DNA from: JAWWPG01 sp037719575
GTDB taxonomy: Bacteria > Actinomycetota > Actinomycetes > Propionibacteriales > Nocardioidaceae
Length of the DNA: 64,000 nucleotides
NCBI GenBank assembly: GCA_037719575.1
Contig: JBBJMF010000003.1
Span: forward strand, 23,741 to 87,740
Direction: 5' to 3'
Positions within the stretch are counted from its first letter, which is position 1; every line of letters starts with the position of its first letter. Both the position numbers and the translations under genes were made by a program. Positions 36,775 through 46,793 of this stretch are shown here, in pieces. The notes beneath the pieces were generated by a model. It saw only the letters and a list, made by a program, of their open reading frames with translations, was not told the origin of the DNA and did not search any database.

Positions 36775-37731
36775 ATGAGCGAGATCCTGGTCCTTGTCGA
36801 CCACGCCGACGGCGTCGTACGCAAGACCACGGCGGAGCTGCTGACGCTTGCCCGTCGTCTCGGGGAACCGTCGGCCGTCTTCGTCGGCGGCTCCATCGAG
36901 TCGGCGCGAGGCAGCCTGAAGCAGTACGGCGCCGAGAAGGTCTACGTGCTGGACGCTCCTGAGCTGGCCGAGTACCTGGTGGCCCCAAAGGCAGAGGCGC
37001 TCGCCGGGCTCGTCGGGGAGCTGCAGCCGGCCGCAGTCCTCATCACGTCGAGCGCCGAGGGCAAGGAGATCGCCGGCCGGCTGGCCGTCAAGACCGGCTC
37101 GGGCCTGATCACCGACGCGGTGGACATCCGGGCCGGCGACGCGGGCCCGGTCACGACGCAGTCGGTGTTCGCCGGGAGCTACAGCGTGCAGGCGCATGTG
37201 ACGACAGGGACCCCAATCATCACCGTCAAGCCCAACGCGGTGACGCCTGAGGCGGTGGACGGTGCTGCCGTCGAGGAGTCCGTGGCTGTCACGGTGAGCG
37301 ACGCGGCGAAGACCGCGCGGATCGTCGACCGGCAGCCACGCGGCGCGACGGGGCGACCGGATCTCACGGAGGCGTCGATCGTGGTGGCAGGCGGACGCGG
37401 GACCGGTGGCGACTTCGCACCCGTCGAGGCGCTCGCCGATGCCCTCGGTGCCGCGGTCGGTGCGTCGCGCGCCGCCGTCGACTCCGGCTGGTACCCGCAC
37501 GCCTACCAGGTCGGCCAGACCGGCAAGACGGTGTCGCCCCAGCTCTACGTCGCCACCGGCATCTCGGGTGCGATCCAGCATCGGGCCGGGATGCAGACGT
37601 CGAAGACGATCGTGGCCGTCAACAAGGACGAGGAGGCACCGATCTTCGAGCTCGTCGACTTCGGTGTCGTGGGCGACCTGCACGCCGTCCTCCCGAAGGT
37701 GGCGCAGCAGATCAACGCCCGCCGGACCTAG
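36775..37731 (+). CDS. etfA: Electron transfer flavoprotein alpha subunit
   Basis: FAD-binding subunit of the flavoprotein, 318 residues with ATG preceded by ggaggt. The N-terminal domain starts EILVLVDHADGVVRKTT. The C-terminal FAD domain contains VVAGGRGTGGDFAPVE, then QVGQTGKTVSPQLYVATGIS and GAIQHRAGMQTSKTIVAVNK, the diagnostic EtfA signature. The etfBA pair supports the acyl-CoA oxidation genes in this window. Confidence 0.94.
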   Translation: MSEILVLVDHADGVVRKTTAELLTLARRLGEPSAVFVGGSIESARGSLKQYGAEKVYVLDAPELAEYLVAPKAEALAGLVGELQPAAVLITSSAEGKEIAGRLAVKTGSGLITDAVDIRAGDAGPVTTQSVFAGSYSVQAHVTTGTPIITVKPNAVTPEAVDGAAVEESVAVTVSDAAKTARIVDRQPRGATGRPDLTEASIVVAGGRGTGGDFAPVEALADALGAAVGASRAAVDSGWYPHAYQVGQTGKTVSPQLYVATGISGAIQHRAGMQTSKTIVAVNKDEEAPIFELVDFGVVGDLHAVLPKVAQQINARRT

Positions 37732-37740
37732 CCCCCACCG

Positions 37741-37864
37741 ACGATCCGGCGGTTGTGCCGCACGATCCGGCGGCTTTGGCGGTGGTCGTAGCGCCCCCGC
37801 TCGGACCGGAATGGCCCCTCAACCTGGGAGACCGGACCGGAATGGCCTCTCAACCTGAAGGACC
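37741..37864. repeat. Two tandem duplications at the end of the ABC-F gene
   Basis: acgatccggcgg occurs at 37741-37752 and again at 37762-37773 (21-bp period). Next, a 31-bp unit starting ggaccggaatggcc occurs at 37803-37833 and 37834-37864 with 27 of 31 positions identical. The second copy encodes the ABC-F tail QVERPFRS; because 31 is not a multiple of three, the first copy reads out of frame and supplies the stop codon of that gene. Confidence 0.75.
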
Positions 37865-39441
37865 TGGTCGGGCCAACGGGAGCGCAGCCAGCGGTCGTGG
37901 CTGGCTACCACCACCGTCCCGGTGGAGCGTTCGAGGGCCGACTCCAGCTCGCCGGCCAGGGTCAACGAGATGTGGTTGGTCGGCTCGTCGAGCAGCAGCA
38001 GGTCCACGCCACCCGCGACAAGGATCGCCAGGGCGAGCCGGCGCTGCTGCCCGACGCTGAGCACGCCGATCGGTCGAGCCAGCTCGCGCGGATGGAGCAG
38101 ACCGAGCTCGCGAAGTGACACAGGTGAGCCGGTGGCGGCGTCGTACTCCTGCTGGGGTGTTCGCGACGGGTCGGAGAAGGACACGTCCTGAGACAGCAAC
38201 CCGACCTTACGGGCTGAGACCATTATCGTGCCGGCATCGGCCTCGAGGTGCCCGGCCAGTACGTGCAGCAGGCTGGACTTGCCCGAGCCGTTCGCACCGG
38301 TCACCAGCAGGTGCTGGCCGGCGGACAGGTCCAGCCGCTCGACCTCGACGCGGCCACTGACCCGCAGCCCGCGTACGAAAACCACCGAGCCCCGCGCGGT
38401 CGTGCTCCCGGACAGCGGCTTGCGGAAGCTGATCTCCCGTGGGGGTTTACGCACCTGGTCGCGCTCGAGCACGTCGAGTCGGCGCTCGACGTTGCGCACC
38501 CGGCGGCTCACGGCGGCCTGCGTGAGCTGGGCCTTCGCATGGACGATGTACTTGTCGTTGTCCCGCGGCGGACGGGAGGCATGGCCCACCTGACGCGCCG
38601 TGGTCCGCGCCGCCTGCCGCAGCGTGTTCAGCTCACCCTGCTGGGCGGCGAACGCCTCCTCCCAGCGACGCCGGGCGGCGACCTTGTGCTCGAGATAGCC
38701 AGTGAACCCGCCGCCGAACCGGTTGCCCCCCTCGCCGTCGACACCGAAGTGGCTCGAGTCCAGGTCGACGATGACCGAGCACACCCGGTCCAGGAACACC
38801 CGGTCGTGGCTCGCGACCAGCACTACCCCCGGCAGGTCGAGCAGGAACGACTCGAGGAACTCGATGGCGTCGTCGTCGAGGTGGTTCGTGGGCTCGTCGA
38901 GGATCACGCACTCCGGCTGGCGGGCGACCAGTGCGGCCAACGCGAGCCGGGTGCGCTCACCGCCGGAGAGCTCACGCACCGGTCTGGTCGGGTCGATTGC
39001 CGCCAACCCGAGACGATGTCCGGCCCGCTCGGCGCGCCGGTCGGCGTCCCAGGCTCCGTGATAGGTCGCCCAGGCTAGCGTCTCGGCGTAGTCGTCGGCG
39101 ACCGCTGGGTCATCGAGCCGATGTGCGAGGTGCTCCAGACGCCGTACGGTGCGATGCAGGGGTTCGAGCGCACCCGAGAGGACGTCGCCCAGCGTGGCGT
39201 CGTCCTCGAAGGTGAGGTCCTGAGCGACATAGCCGACCTCGGGCGGGAGGGAGACCGAGCCGGAGTCGCGCTCCTCGCCGCCGACCAACAGCCGCAGCAG
39301 CGTGGACTTGCCGACGCCGTTCTCGCCGACCAGCCCGACCGGCTGGCCGGGGTTGGCCACGAGCTCGAGGCCGTCGAGGACGATGCGATCGCCGTATGCC
39401 TTGGAGACGTCGTGCGCGATGAGGGGAGAAAGGAATGACAT
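37819..39441 (-). CDS. ABC-F family ATPase (ribosome-associated)
   Basis: A soluble protein of 540 residues with two ABC domains and no membrane spans. Domain 1: GENGVGKST, LSGGERTRLALA and CVILDEPTNHLDDD. Domain 2: GANGSGKSS, LSVGQQRRLALA and LLLLDEPTNHIS. The interdomain linker (AARRRWEEAFAAQQGELNTL and on) is the P-site tRNA interaction motif region. Similarity in layout is greatest to actinobacterial antibiotic-resistance ABC-F proteins such as TlrC/CarA, but housekeeping members look alike. ATG 39441 (MSFLSPLIA) is used; GTG codons three residues upstream are alternatives. The last residues lie in a tandem duplication. Confidence 0.85.
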   Translation of the reverse strand: MSFLSPLIAHDVSKAYGDRIVLDGLELVANPGQPVGLVGENGVGKSTLLRLLVGGEERDSGSVSLPPEVGYVAQDLTFEDDATLGDVLSGALEPLHRTVRRLEHLAHRLDDPAVADDYAETLAWATYHGAWDADRRAERAGHRLGLAAIDPTRPVRELSGGERTRLALAALVARQPECVILDEPTNHLDDDAIEFLESFLLDLPGVVLVASHDRVFLDRVCSVIVDLDSSHFGVDGEGGNRFGGGFTGYLEHKVAARRRWEEAFAAQQGELNTLRQAARTTARQVGHASRPPRDNDKYIVHAKAQLTQAAVSRRVRNVERRLDVLERDQVRKPPREISFRKPLSGSTTARGSVVFVRGLRVSGRVEVERLDLSAGQHLLVTGANGSGKSSLLHVLAGHLEADAGTIMVSARKVGLLSQDVSFSDPSRTPQQEYDAATGSPVSLRELGLLHPRELARPIGVLSVGQQRRLALAILVAGGVDLLLLDEPTNHISLTLAGELESALERSTGTVVVASHDRWLRSRWPDQVLQVERPFRSGLPG

Positions 39442-39598
39442 CAGCACCACCGATGTGCGGGCGGTCGGAGCTCGCCCGGGCAGGGCCGCGAGGGGAGCGG
39501 GGCTGTGTCAGATCCACATGATGACGGCGACACTACAGCGCGGCCGTGAGCGGCTCAAACCCGTTTGCGAGCCACTGCCCGTCGTCTAGCGTGACGGC

Positions 39599-40270
39599 GT
39601 GACCTTCGCCATGTCGATTCCTGTCGAGTACGGCGACGACGGCTACCCACGCGACCTGACGCCGGAGCAGCGGGCGTTCCAGCGCCTCTACGGACCGTGG
39701 GACGCGTTCGACCCCCAGCAGGCGCGGGAGGTCTTCGAGCCGTTCGGTATCCCCTGGTGGGTGGCCGGCGGGTGGTCGATCCAGGCATTCACCGGTGTCG
39801 CCCGCAAACACGAGGACATCGATGTCGCGATCTTCCGACGGGACCTGCCGGCGCTGCGGGTCGGCGTTGCGAGTGGGTTCCACGTCTGGGCGGCCGGGCC
39901 ACAGGGGCTCTGCCCTCTCGATGACCGGCAGATGACGATGCCCGAGCAGGCTGACCAGGTCTGGCTGCGAGCCCATGCGCTGGCCCCGTGGCGGGCGGAC
40001 GTGCTGCTCAACCCCGACCAGGACGGCCGCTGGGTGTTCCGGCGCGACCGCGCGCACGTCGCGGACCTGGCCGACGTCACCTGGACCCAGGACGGGGTCC
40101 GCTACCTGAACCCAGAGGTCACGCTCGCGTTCAAGGCCAAGCACACCCGGCCCAAGGATGACGAGGACTTCGCCGCGACCCTGCCTTTCCTGGACTCAAC
40201 GCAGCGGGCGTGGCTGGGCGACTTCCTGGCTCGGACCTATCCCGATCACGCATGGGGCAGCCAGGTGTGA
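39599..40270 (+). CDS. Nucleotidyltransferase-fold protein (AadA/LinB-like)
   Basis: A 223-residue protein. FGIPWWVAGGWSIQAFTG followed by RKHEDIDVAIFRRD carries the Gly-Gly-Trp and Asp-X-Asp layout of the aminoglycoside/lincosamide nucleotidyltransferase fold (DUF4269/NTP_transf_5-like). The middle WRADVLLNPDQDGRWVFRRD would supply the third acidic residue. Actual substrate unknown. GTG 39599 is used; ATG 39611 is four codons later. It is read with the downstream cysteine desulfurase after 23 bp. Confidence 0.75.
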   Translation: MTFAMSIPVEYGDDGYPRDLTPEQRAFQRLYGPWDAFDPQQAREVFEPFGIPWWVAGGWSIQAFTGVARKHEDIDVAIFRRDLPALRVGVASGFHVWAAGPQGLCPLDDRQMTMPEQADQVWLRAHALAPWRADVLLNPDQDGRWVFRRDRAHVADLADVTWTQDGVRYLNPEVTLAFKAKHTRPKDDEDFAATLPFLDSTQRAWLGDFLARTYPDHAWGSQV

Positions 40271-40293
40271 CGGCGGCTTATGCTAGTGACGCG

Positions 40294-41514
40294 ATGAGCG
40301 ACGCGACAACGCCGGTTCCGCGCGTGGCCTACCTCGACCATGCCGCCACCACCCCGGTCTACCCCGAGGTGATTACCGCCGTTGCCGAGCAGCTGGCCCG
40401 ACCCGGGAACGCGTCGTCCCTCCACGGGTCCGGCCGGGCCGCTCGACGCGTCGTGGAGGAGTCCCGGGAGACGATCGCGGCGGCCCTCAACGCGCGTCCG
40501 TCCGAGGTCGTGTTCACGTCCGGCGGTACCGAGTCGGACAACCTCGCGACCAAAGGTCTTTTCTGGGCTCGGCACAAGCAGGACGACCGGCGGGTCCGGG
40601 TGCTGTCGAGTGCCATCGAGCACCACGCGGTGCTGGACTCCCTGCGCTGGCTGGCCTCCGAGGCCGGCGCCGAGGTCGAGCTGCTTCCGGTCGACTCACA
40701 CGGGCGGCTCGACGTCGATGCGCTGGCCGAGTCCGTGGCGCGAGACCCGCAGAGCGTCGCGATGGTCAGCGTAATGCTGGCCAACAACGAGGTCGGCACG
40801 CTGCAGCCGCTCGATGCCGTCGTGGAGATCGCTGCTGCACAGGGGATCCCGGTGCACACCGACGCCGTCCAGGTGATGAGCCAGCTGCCGCTGGACTTCG
40901 CTGCCACTGGAGTGGACGCGATGACGGTGACCGGTCACAAGATCGGTGGGCCACTTGGGGTCGGTGCTCTGGTCCTGCGCCGCGAGGTGGAGCTGGTCGC
41001 GCTGTTGCACGGAGGCGGACAGGAGCGTGACGTCAGGTCGGGCACCATCGACAGTCCAGCCATCGTCGGGCTGGCGGTGGCCGCGGAGCTCGCCGTCAAG
41101 GGGCGGTGTGAGCGCGGTGTCTACCTGGCTGGGCTGCGCGACGACCTGATCCGGCGCGTAACGGACGTCGTACCGGATGCGGAGCTTAACGGACCAGTCG
41201 GCGACGGCAGGTTGCCGGGGAACGCGCACCTGTCCTTCCCGGGATGCGAGGGTGACTCGCTGCTGATGCTGCTCGACGCCCAGGGCATCGAGTGCTCCAC
41301 CGGATCGGCCTGCTCGGCCGGAGTGCCCCAGGCCTCCCACGTGCTGCTCGCCATGGGTCGCGACGAGGCGACCGCGCGTGGCTCGTTGCGGTTCTCGCTC
41401 GGCCACACCTCGACGCAGCACGACATCGACCGTGTGGTCCAGGCGATCGGACCTGCGGTCGAGCGGGCCCGCGCTGCGGGCGTGACAGGGGTAGCCGCCG
41501 GGGGCCGCGCGTGA
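40294..41514 (+). CDS. Cysteine desulfurase (IscS/NifS type)
   Basis: Pyridoxal-phosphate enzyme that removes sulfur from cysteine and passes it on as persulfide. It has 406 residues. YLDHAATTPVYPEV opens the fold, the cofactor lysine is in MTVTGHKIGGPLGVGAL, and the sulfur-carrying cysteine in ECSTGSACSAGVPQ. Its stop overlaps the GTG of mnmA, so the desulfurase very likely supplies sulfur for 2-thiouridine formation in tRNA. Confidence 0.93.
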   Translation: MSDATTPVPRVAYLDHAATTPVYPEVITAVAEQLARPGNASSLHGSGRAARRVVEESRETIAAALNARPSEVVFTSGGTESDNLATKGLFWARHKQDDRRVRVLSSAIEHHAVLDSLRWLASEAGAEVELLPVDSHGRLDVDALAESVARDPQSVAMVSVMLANNEVGTLQPLDAVVEIAAAQGIPVHTDAVQVMSQLPLDFAATGVDAMTVTGHKIGGPLGVGALVLRREVELVALLHGGGQERDVRSGTIDSPAIVGLAVAAELAVKGRCERGVYLAGLRDDLIRRVTDVVPDAELNGPVGDGRLPGNAHLSFPGCEGDSLLMLLDAQGIECSTGSACSAGVPQASHVLLAMGRDEATARGSLRFSLGHTSTQHDIDRVVQAIGPAVERARAAGVTGVAAGGRA

Positions 41515-42599
41515 GGGTGGTCGCCGCGATGTCCGGGGGCGTCGACTCCGCCGTCGCCGCCGCGCGTGCGGCCGACGCAGGTCATGACGTGACCGGTATC
41601 CACCTGGCGCTGTCGCGAAACCCCAAGTCCTACCGGTCCGGCGCCCGTGGTTGCTGCACGATCGAGGACGCCAACGATGCCCGCCGAGCTGCCGATGTGA
41701 TCGGAATCCCTTTCTATATCTGGGATCTGAGTGACCGTTTCCATCAGGACGTCGTCGAGGACTTCGTCGCGGAGTACGCCGAGGGCCGCACCCCCAACCC
41801 GTGCCTGCGGTGCAACGAGAAGATCAAGTTCGCGGCTGTGCTGGACCGGGCGGTCGCGCTCGGCTTCGACGCAGTTGCGACCGGTCACTACGCCAGGCTG
41901 GAGAGACGGGCCGATGGTCGGGTCGAGCTGCATCGCTCGGCTGACGCTGCCAAGGACCAGTCCTATGTGCTCGGCGTGCTGACCCAGGAGCAACTTGCGC
42001 ATTCGTTGTTCCCGCTCGGGGACGCGACGAAGCCCGTCGTGCGCGCCGAGGCGCAACGGCGCGGGCTCGCGGTGGCGCGCAAGCCGGACAGCCACGACAT
42101 CTGCTTCATCAGTGACGGCGACACGGCCGGCTGGCTGCGGGAGAGGTTGGGGGCCGGCTCTGGAGACATCGTCGACGCGCAGGGCGAAGTGCTGGGCAGA
42201 CACCGGGGCGCGTTCGGCTTCACCGTGGGACAGCGCAGAGGCCTGCGCATCGACCGCCCCGCCGCCGACGGCCGACCGCGTTACGTGCTTGACATCGAGC
42301 CGGTCTCCGGCACGGTGACCGTAGGTCCGCGCGAGGCGCTGGCGGTCGACCACATCACCGGTTCCGGGCCTCGGTGGTGCGAGGGCGAGCCAGCCGTCGA
42401 GCTCGGGTGTGCCGTCCAACTGCGCGCTCACGGCGCCGAGCACCGGGCTGTCGCCCGGCTGGTCGGTGACGGTGTCGAGGTCGAGCTCCTGGAGCCGGCC
42501 TCCGGTGTCGCGCCGGGTCAGGCGGTCGTGATCTACGCCGGGACCCGGGTCGTCGGGTCCGCGACCATCACGGCGGCAGGTCGGCGTACGACGGTCTGA
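41511..42599 (+). CDS. mnmA: tRNA-specific 2-thiouridylase
   Basis: Thiolates U34 of certain tRNAs. It has 362 residues from a GTG overlapping the desulfurase stop. The PP-loop ATP site is AAMSGGVDSAVAAA, the first cysteine is in TPNPCLRCNEKIKF and the second in KPDSHDICFISDGD; GFTVGQRRGL marks the central domain, and the C-terminal beta-barrel ends in AGRRTTV. All active-site features are present. Confidence 0.95.
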   Translation: MRVVAAMSGGVDSAVAAARAADAGHDVTGIHLALSRNPKSYRSGARGCCTIEDANDARRAADVIGIPFYIWDLSDRFHQDVVEDFVAEYAEGRTPNPCLRCNEKIKFAAVLDRAVALGFDAVATGHYARLERRADGRVELHRSADAAKDQSYVLGVLTQEQLAHSLFPLGDATKPVVRAEAQRRGLAVARKPDSHDICFISDGDTAGWLRERLGAGSGDIVDAQGEVLGRHRGAFGFTVGQRRGLRIDRPAADGRPRYVLDIEPVSGTVTVGPREALAVDHITGSGPRWCEGEPAVELGCAVQLRAHGAEHRAVARLVGDGVEVELLEPASGVAPGQAVVIYAGTRVVGSATITAAGRRTTV

Positions 42600-42658
42600 G
42601 ACCGGCTGCCGGGAAAACTCGTTGACCGCGGCGCGCCGACGCTGCCAGGCTGACCGCG

Positions 42659-43495
42659 ATGTTCGTGACCTCTGGCAAGGCCTCTCTGGCATATGACGTG
42701 GGCGGGTCCCCCGGCGACGGCGCGGACGTCCTGCTCATCCACGCGGGCGTCACCGACCGGCGCAGCTGGCGGCCCCTGCTCGAGTCCCTCGACTCGCGGC
42801 GCCGCTACGTCTCCTACGACATGCGCGGCTACGGCGAGACACGCTATGAGCCGGAAGATCACTTCGCCTACGACGATGCCCTCGCCGTCATGGACGAGGT
42901 CGGGCTGGGGCGCGCCGTGGTGGTTGGCTCCTCGACGGGCGGCCGGGCCGCCCTCGACCTCACGCTCGAGCACGCCGGTCGGGTGGCGGCGCTGGTCCTG
43001 ATCGGGCCGGCGATCTCCGGCGAGCCGCAGACCGGCGACGACCCCGAGCCGATCGCCTCGATGGCGGTTCAGCTGAAGGCGGCGGAGGAGGCCGGCGACC
43101 TCGACGAGGTCAACCGGTTGGAGGCCCACCTCTGGCTCGACGGTCCGACGGCGACCGAGGGGCGGGTGTCCGGCGCGACGCGTGAGCTGTTCCTCGAGAT
43201 GAACGGCCGGGCGCTCGCCGCCGCCGACCCGGGGGACGAGCCTGGCCCGGTCGACGCCTGGAACCGCCTCGAGGAGCTGGCGGTCCCCGTGCTGGTGCTG
43301 GTGGGCACCCTGGACCTGCCCGACTTCCAGGAGCACAGCCGGATGCTTGCGGACCGCGTGCCCTCGGCCAGGCTCGTCGTCCTCGACGGGGTTGCCCACC
43401 TGCCCCATGTCGAAGCCGACCCCGTCTGCCTGCGGGAGATCGCCGGTTTTCTCGAGATCTCGCCGAGTCCCTATCGGCCCGTGCCTAGACCCTGA
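42659..43495 (+). CDS. Alpha/beta hydrolase
   Basis: A 278-residue hydrolase. LLIHAGVTDRRSW holds the oxyanion-hole strand, VVGSSTGGRAALDL is the nucleophile elbow (Ser in Gly-Ser-Ser-Thr-Gly), LVLVGTLDLPDF offers the acidic residue and DGVAHLPHVE the catalytic histidine. Substrate unknown; such proteins include esterases and lactonases. It stands alone between mnmA and the MetE-like gene. Confidence 0.85.
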   Translation: MFVTSGKASLAYDVGGSPGDGADVLLIHAGVTDRRSWRPLLESLDSRRRYVSYDMRGYGETRYEPEDHFAYDDALAVMDEVGLGRAVVVGSSTGGRAALDLTLEHAGRVAALVLIGPAISGEPQTGDDPEPIASMAVQLKAAEEAGDLDEVNRLEAHLWLDGPTATEGRVSGATRELFLEMNGRALAAADPGDEPGPVDAWNRLEELAVPVLVLVGTLDLPDFQEHSRMLADRVPSARLVVLDGVAHLPHVEADPVCLREIAGFLEISPSPYRPVPRP

Positions 43496-43529
43496 CCTGC
43501 ACGCGCTGGACGCCAGGTAGGGTCGCCGC

Positions 43530-44544
43530 GTGACAAACCGCGCCACAGGCATCGGCTCGATGCCCGGCACGGATCTCGCCGAGGCGACCCGGACCGTGCT
43601 GGGGGAGGTCGGGGATCTCCCTTACCTGGTCGAGCTTCCGGCCAGGGGCCCGACTGCCTCGATGACCGGTCGGACCCTCGCGATGGTGGACGGCCTGGCG
43701 TTCGATCTCCAGCCCGCGGGCTGGCGGCTCACCGGATCGCCGGGCATCGACCACCGCCGGGCATCGTCCCTGCTCCGGCAGGACCTCGACACCACCGAGG
43801 AGATCGTCCGCGACCACGGCGGCCCTTTCAAGATCCAGGTGACCGGACCGTGGACGCTCGCGGCGACGGTCGAACGGCCACGCGGCGACAAGGCCCTCGC
43901 CGACTCCGGGGCACGACGCGACCTGGCGCAGGCCCTGGCCGAGGCGGTCCGTACCCATTGTGCGGACGTGCGGCGCCGGCTTGACCCGACCGAGCTCGTC
44001 CTCCAGATCGACGAGCCTGCCCTGCCCACCGTGCTCGCCGGTTCGGTCCCCACCGCGAGCGGCTTCCACCGGCACCGCTCGGTGACGCCAGCGGATGCCG
44101 CGCGGGCCCTGACCTGGGTCGCGGAGGCGGTGTCCGAGTCCGGCGCCACGTCTGTGCTGCACTGCTGCGCGCCCGACCTGCCGCTGGAGGTCCTGCGCTC
44201 CACTCCGATCGAGGCCGTCTCCTGTGACCTCGGCGTGCTTCCCGAGAGCCGGTACGACGACCTCGGCGGCTGGCTCGACGCCGGTCGGACGGTCTGGCTG
44301 GGCGTCGTACCAGCCACGGACCCGGACGACGAACCGCCGACGGGAGCCGACCTGACAGCGGGGGTGCTCACATGGTGGCGGGCCATGGGCTACACCGAGA
44401 TTGAGACACCTCCCGGCACGACCGTGACACCGGCCTGCGGGCTCGCCGGGGCATCACCGGCATGGGCCAAGACGGCCTTGGGGCTGAGCCAGCAGGTGGC
44501 CCGGAACCTGTCGGTGGAGCAGGGCAGGATGGAACCAGGAGTGA
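43530..44544 (+). CDS. MetE-like (B12-independent methionine synthase C-terminal domain) protein
   Basis: About 335 residues of the UROD/MetE-like barrel, short of full MetE, as is usual for this actinobacterial protein beside ligA. TGIGSMPGTDLAEATRTV opens it; VLQIDEPALPTVLAG and SVLHCCAPDLPLEVL carry ligand-binding positions, and the zinc-binding cysteine may be in TPACGLAGASPAWAK. The natural stop is not clear: the frame as read continues past 44544 into ligA-like sequence because of indels, so the end given is approximate. It marks the start of the error-rich segment. Confidence 0.8.
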
Positions 44545-46626
44545 GGCTGCGGACCCCGGCAAGGTCACCCGCAGGCGCGCGAGCAGCATGCCATGCTTGC
44601 CGAGACCGTGGGCACCGCTGGCGCTACTACGTGATGGACCAGCCGACCGTCAGCGACGGCGAGTTCGACGGCCATGCAGCGGCTCGAGGCTCTCGAGGCC
44701 GACTACCCGAGCTGCGCACGCCTGACTCGCCCACCCAGCATGTCGGAGGTGCCGTCTCCACCCAGTTCACGGCGGTCGAGCACGCGGAGCGGCTGCTCAG
44801 CCTCGACAACGCGTTCTCCGGGCTGAGCTCGAGTCCTGGTGGGCCCGGGTCGAGCGCGACGGGGGCAGCAGCGCCGAGTTCCTGTGCGAGCTCAAGGTCG
44901 ACGGCCTGGCGATCAACCTGACCTACGACCAGTCGGCTGGTGCGCGGCGCCACCCGCGGCGACGGACGGACCGGGAGGACGTGACGCCCAACGTCCGCAC
45001 ATCGACAACATCCCGACCGGCTGCACGCGGCCGACGGTTCCCGGTGCCGGCGTTCGTCGAGGTGCGGGGCGAGGTCTTCATGCCGGTGGAGGCGTTCGAG
45101 AGCTCAACGCGGGCCTCGTGGAGGCGGGGAAGGCGCCGTTCTCCAACCCGCGCAACTCGGCCGCGGGCTCGCTGCGCCAGAAGGACCCGCGCGTCACGGC
45201 GGCGCGTGCGCTGCGGATGGTCTGCCACGGTCTCGGTGCGCGCAGGGGCTTCGAGCCGAGGCCAGTCGGAGGCCTACGCCGCGCTGAGAGCGGGGCTTCC
45301 GACGTCCGACCGGGCCAAGGTGCTGGCCGACCTGTCCGCGGTGCAGGAGTTCATCGAGCACTACGGCGAGCACCGCCATGACGTCGAGCACGAGATCGAC
45401 GGGGTGGTGGTCAAGGTCGACCAGGTCAGCCTGCAGCGGCGGCTCGGCAGCACGTCGCGCGCTCCGCGCTGGGCGATCGCGTTCAAGTACCCCGGAGGAG
45501 GTCACGACGACCCTTCTCGAGATCACGGTCAACGTGGACGGACCGGCCGGGTGACGCCCTACGGCCGGATGGAGCCGGTGCGGGTCGCGGGCTGACCGTC
45601 GAGTTCGCGACCCTGCACAACGCGTCTGAGGTCCGCCGCAAGGGTGTGCTGGTCGGCGACACCGTCGTGCTGCGAAAGGCGGGCGACGTGATCCTCGAGA
45701 TCGTCGGCCCGGTCGCCGACCTGCGCACCGGAGCGAGACGGAGTTCGTCATGCCGACCGAGTGTCCGGCGTGCGGTACGACGCTCGCGCCCGCCAAGGAG
45801 GGCGACGCCGACATCCGCTGCCCCAACCAGCGCTCGTGCCCCGCCCAGCTGCGCGAGCGGGTCTACCACGTCGCCGGTCGGGGCGCCTTCGACATCGAGG
45901 TGCTGGGGTTCGAGGCGGCGGCCGTGCTGCTCGACGCCGGCGTGATCGAGGACGAGGGCGACTTGTTCAGGCTCGACGAGACGTTGCTGCTGAGGGTCCC
46001 CTGTCACCCGGGCGCCGAAGAGGGGCGAGGGCGACGACCCGGTGCTGTCGGCCAACGGTGCCCGGCTGCTGGCCAACCTGGAGCAACGCAAGGACCAGCC
46101 GCCTGGCGGGTTCTCGTCGGACTGTCGATCCGACACGTCGGGCCGACCGCGGCCCGGGCCCTCGGGGAGACCTTCGGCTCACTCGATGCGATCGAGGCGG
46201 CGAGCGTCGACGAGCTGGCCGCCGCCGACGGGGTGGGTCTGACGATCGCCGAGTCGGTGCGCGAGTGGTTCGAGGTCGACTGGCACCGCGACATCGTCGC
46301 GAAGTGGCGCGACGCCGGAGTCCGGATGGTCGACGAGCGCGACGAGTCCGTTCCTCGAACGCTCGAGGGACTGTCGATCGTGGTCACCGGGTCGCTCGAC
46401 GGCTGGTCCCGTGACCAGGCCAAGGAGGACATCATCGCCCGCGGCGGCAGGCGAGCTCCGCGGTCTCGAAGAGCACCGCGTTTGTCGTCGTCGGGGAGGC
46501 GCCCGGCTCCAAGCATGACGTGGCGGTCTCGCTCAAGGTTCCGGTCCCGACGAGGACGGGTTTGCCGTGCTCCTCGGAGACGGGCCAGATGCCGCCCGCG
46601 CTGTGGCCCAGGTGGGGGCGGGGTGA
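44529..46626 (+). pseudogene. ligA: NAD-dependent DNA ligase, frameshifted as sequenced
   Basis: All LigA domains can be followed in order across three frames: the Ia domain HRWRYYVMDQPTVSDGEFD, adenylation motif CELKVDGLAINL (AMP-lysine), FSNPRNSAAGSLRQKDPR, DGVVVKVDQ, FKYP, OB-fold GRMEPVRVAG and FATLHNASEVRRKG, the zinc finger CPACGTTLAP with CPNQRSCPAQ, helix-hairpin-helix region VDELAAADGVG and the BRCT domain SIVVTGSLDGWSRDQAKED. At least ten indels interrupt it, for instance around 44675, 44716, 45000, 45100, 45500 and 46460. The start is uncertain (ATG 44529 or nearby). The TGA at 46624-46626 overlaps the next GTG. LigA is essential in bacteria, so errors rather than decay are likely. 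Confidence 0.88.
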
Positions 46627-46793
46627 GCCAGCGCGGACTACCGGACCTGCCGGACGGCATCGACCCGACCGGCGTCCCGACCGAAGGCGGTGGCCGGCAG
46701 GCCTTCATCCTGCTGCTCGCACTCGTCGTGGCCCTGCTCGGATTGACCTTCACCCTCGGCTGGGTCGTCTACCACCACCTGAGCGTCTCCTGA
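46623..46793 (+). CDS. Small single-span membrane protein
   Basis: A 56-residue protein with GTG overlapping the ligA stop. The N-terminal half is polar and Pro/Gly-rich; the C-terminal half is one strong membrane helix (AFILLLALVVALLGLTFTLG) ending WVVYHHLSVS. No function known. It overlaps the 3' end of the convergent permease by 25 bp. It lies in the error-rich segment but its frame looks intact. Confidence 0.6.
   Translation: MSQRGLPDLPDGIDPTGVPTEGGGRQAFILLLALVVALLGLTFTLGWVVYHHLSVS

Noticed and set aside
37741..37864. CRISPR array
   Set aside because: Only two copies of each unit, directly adjacent and without spacers of constant length.
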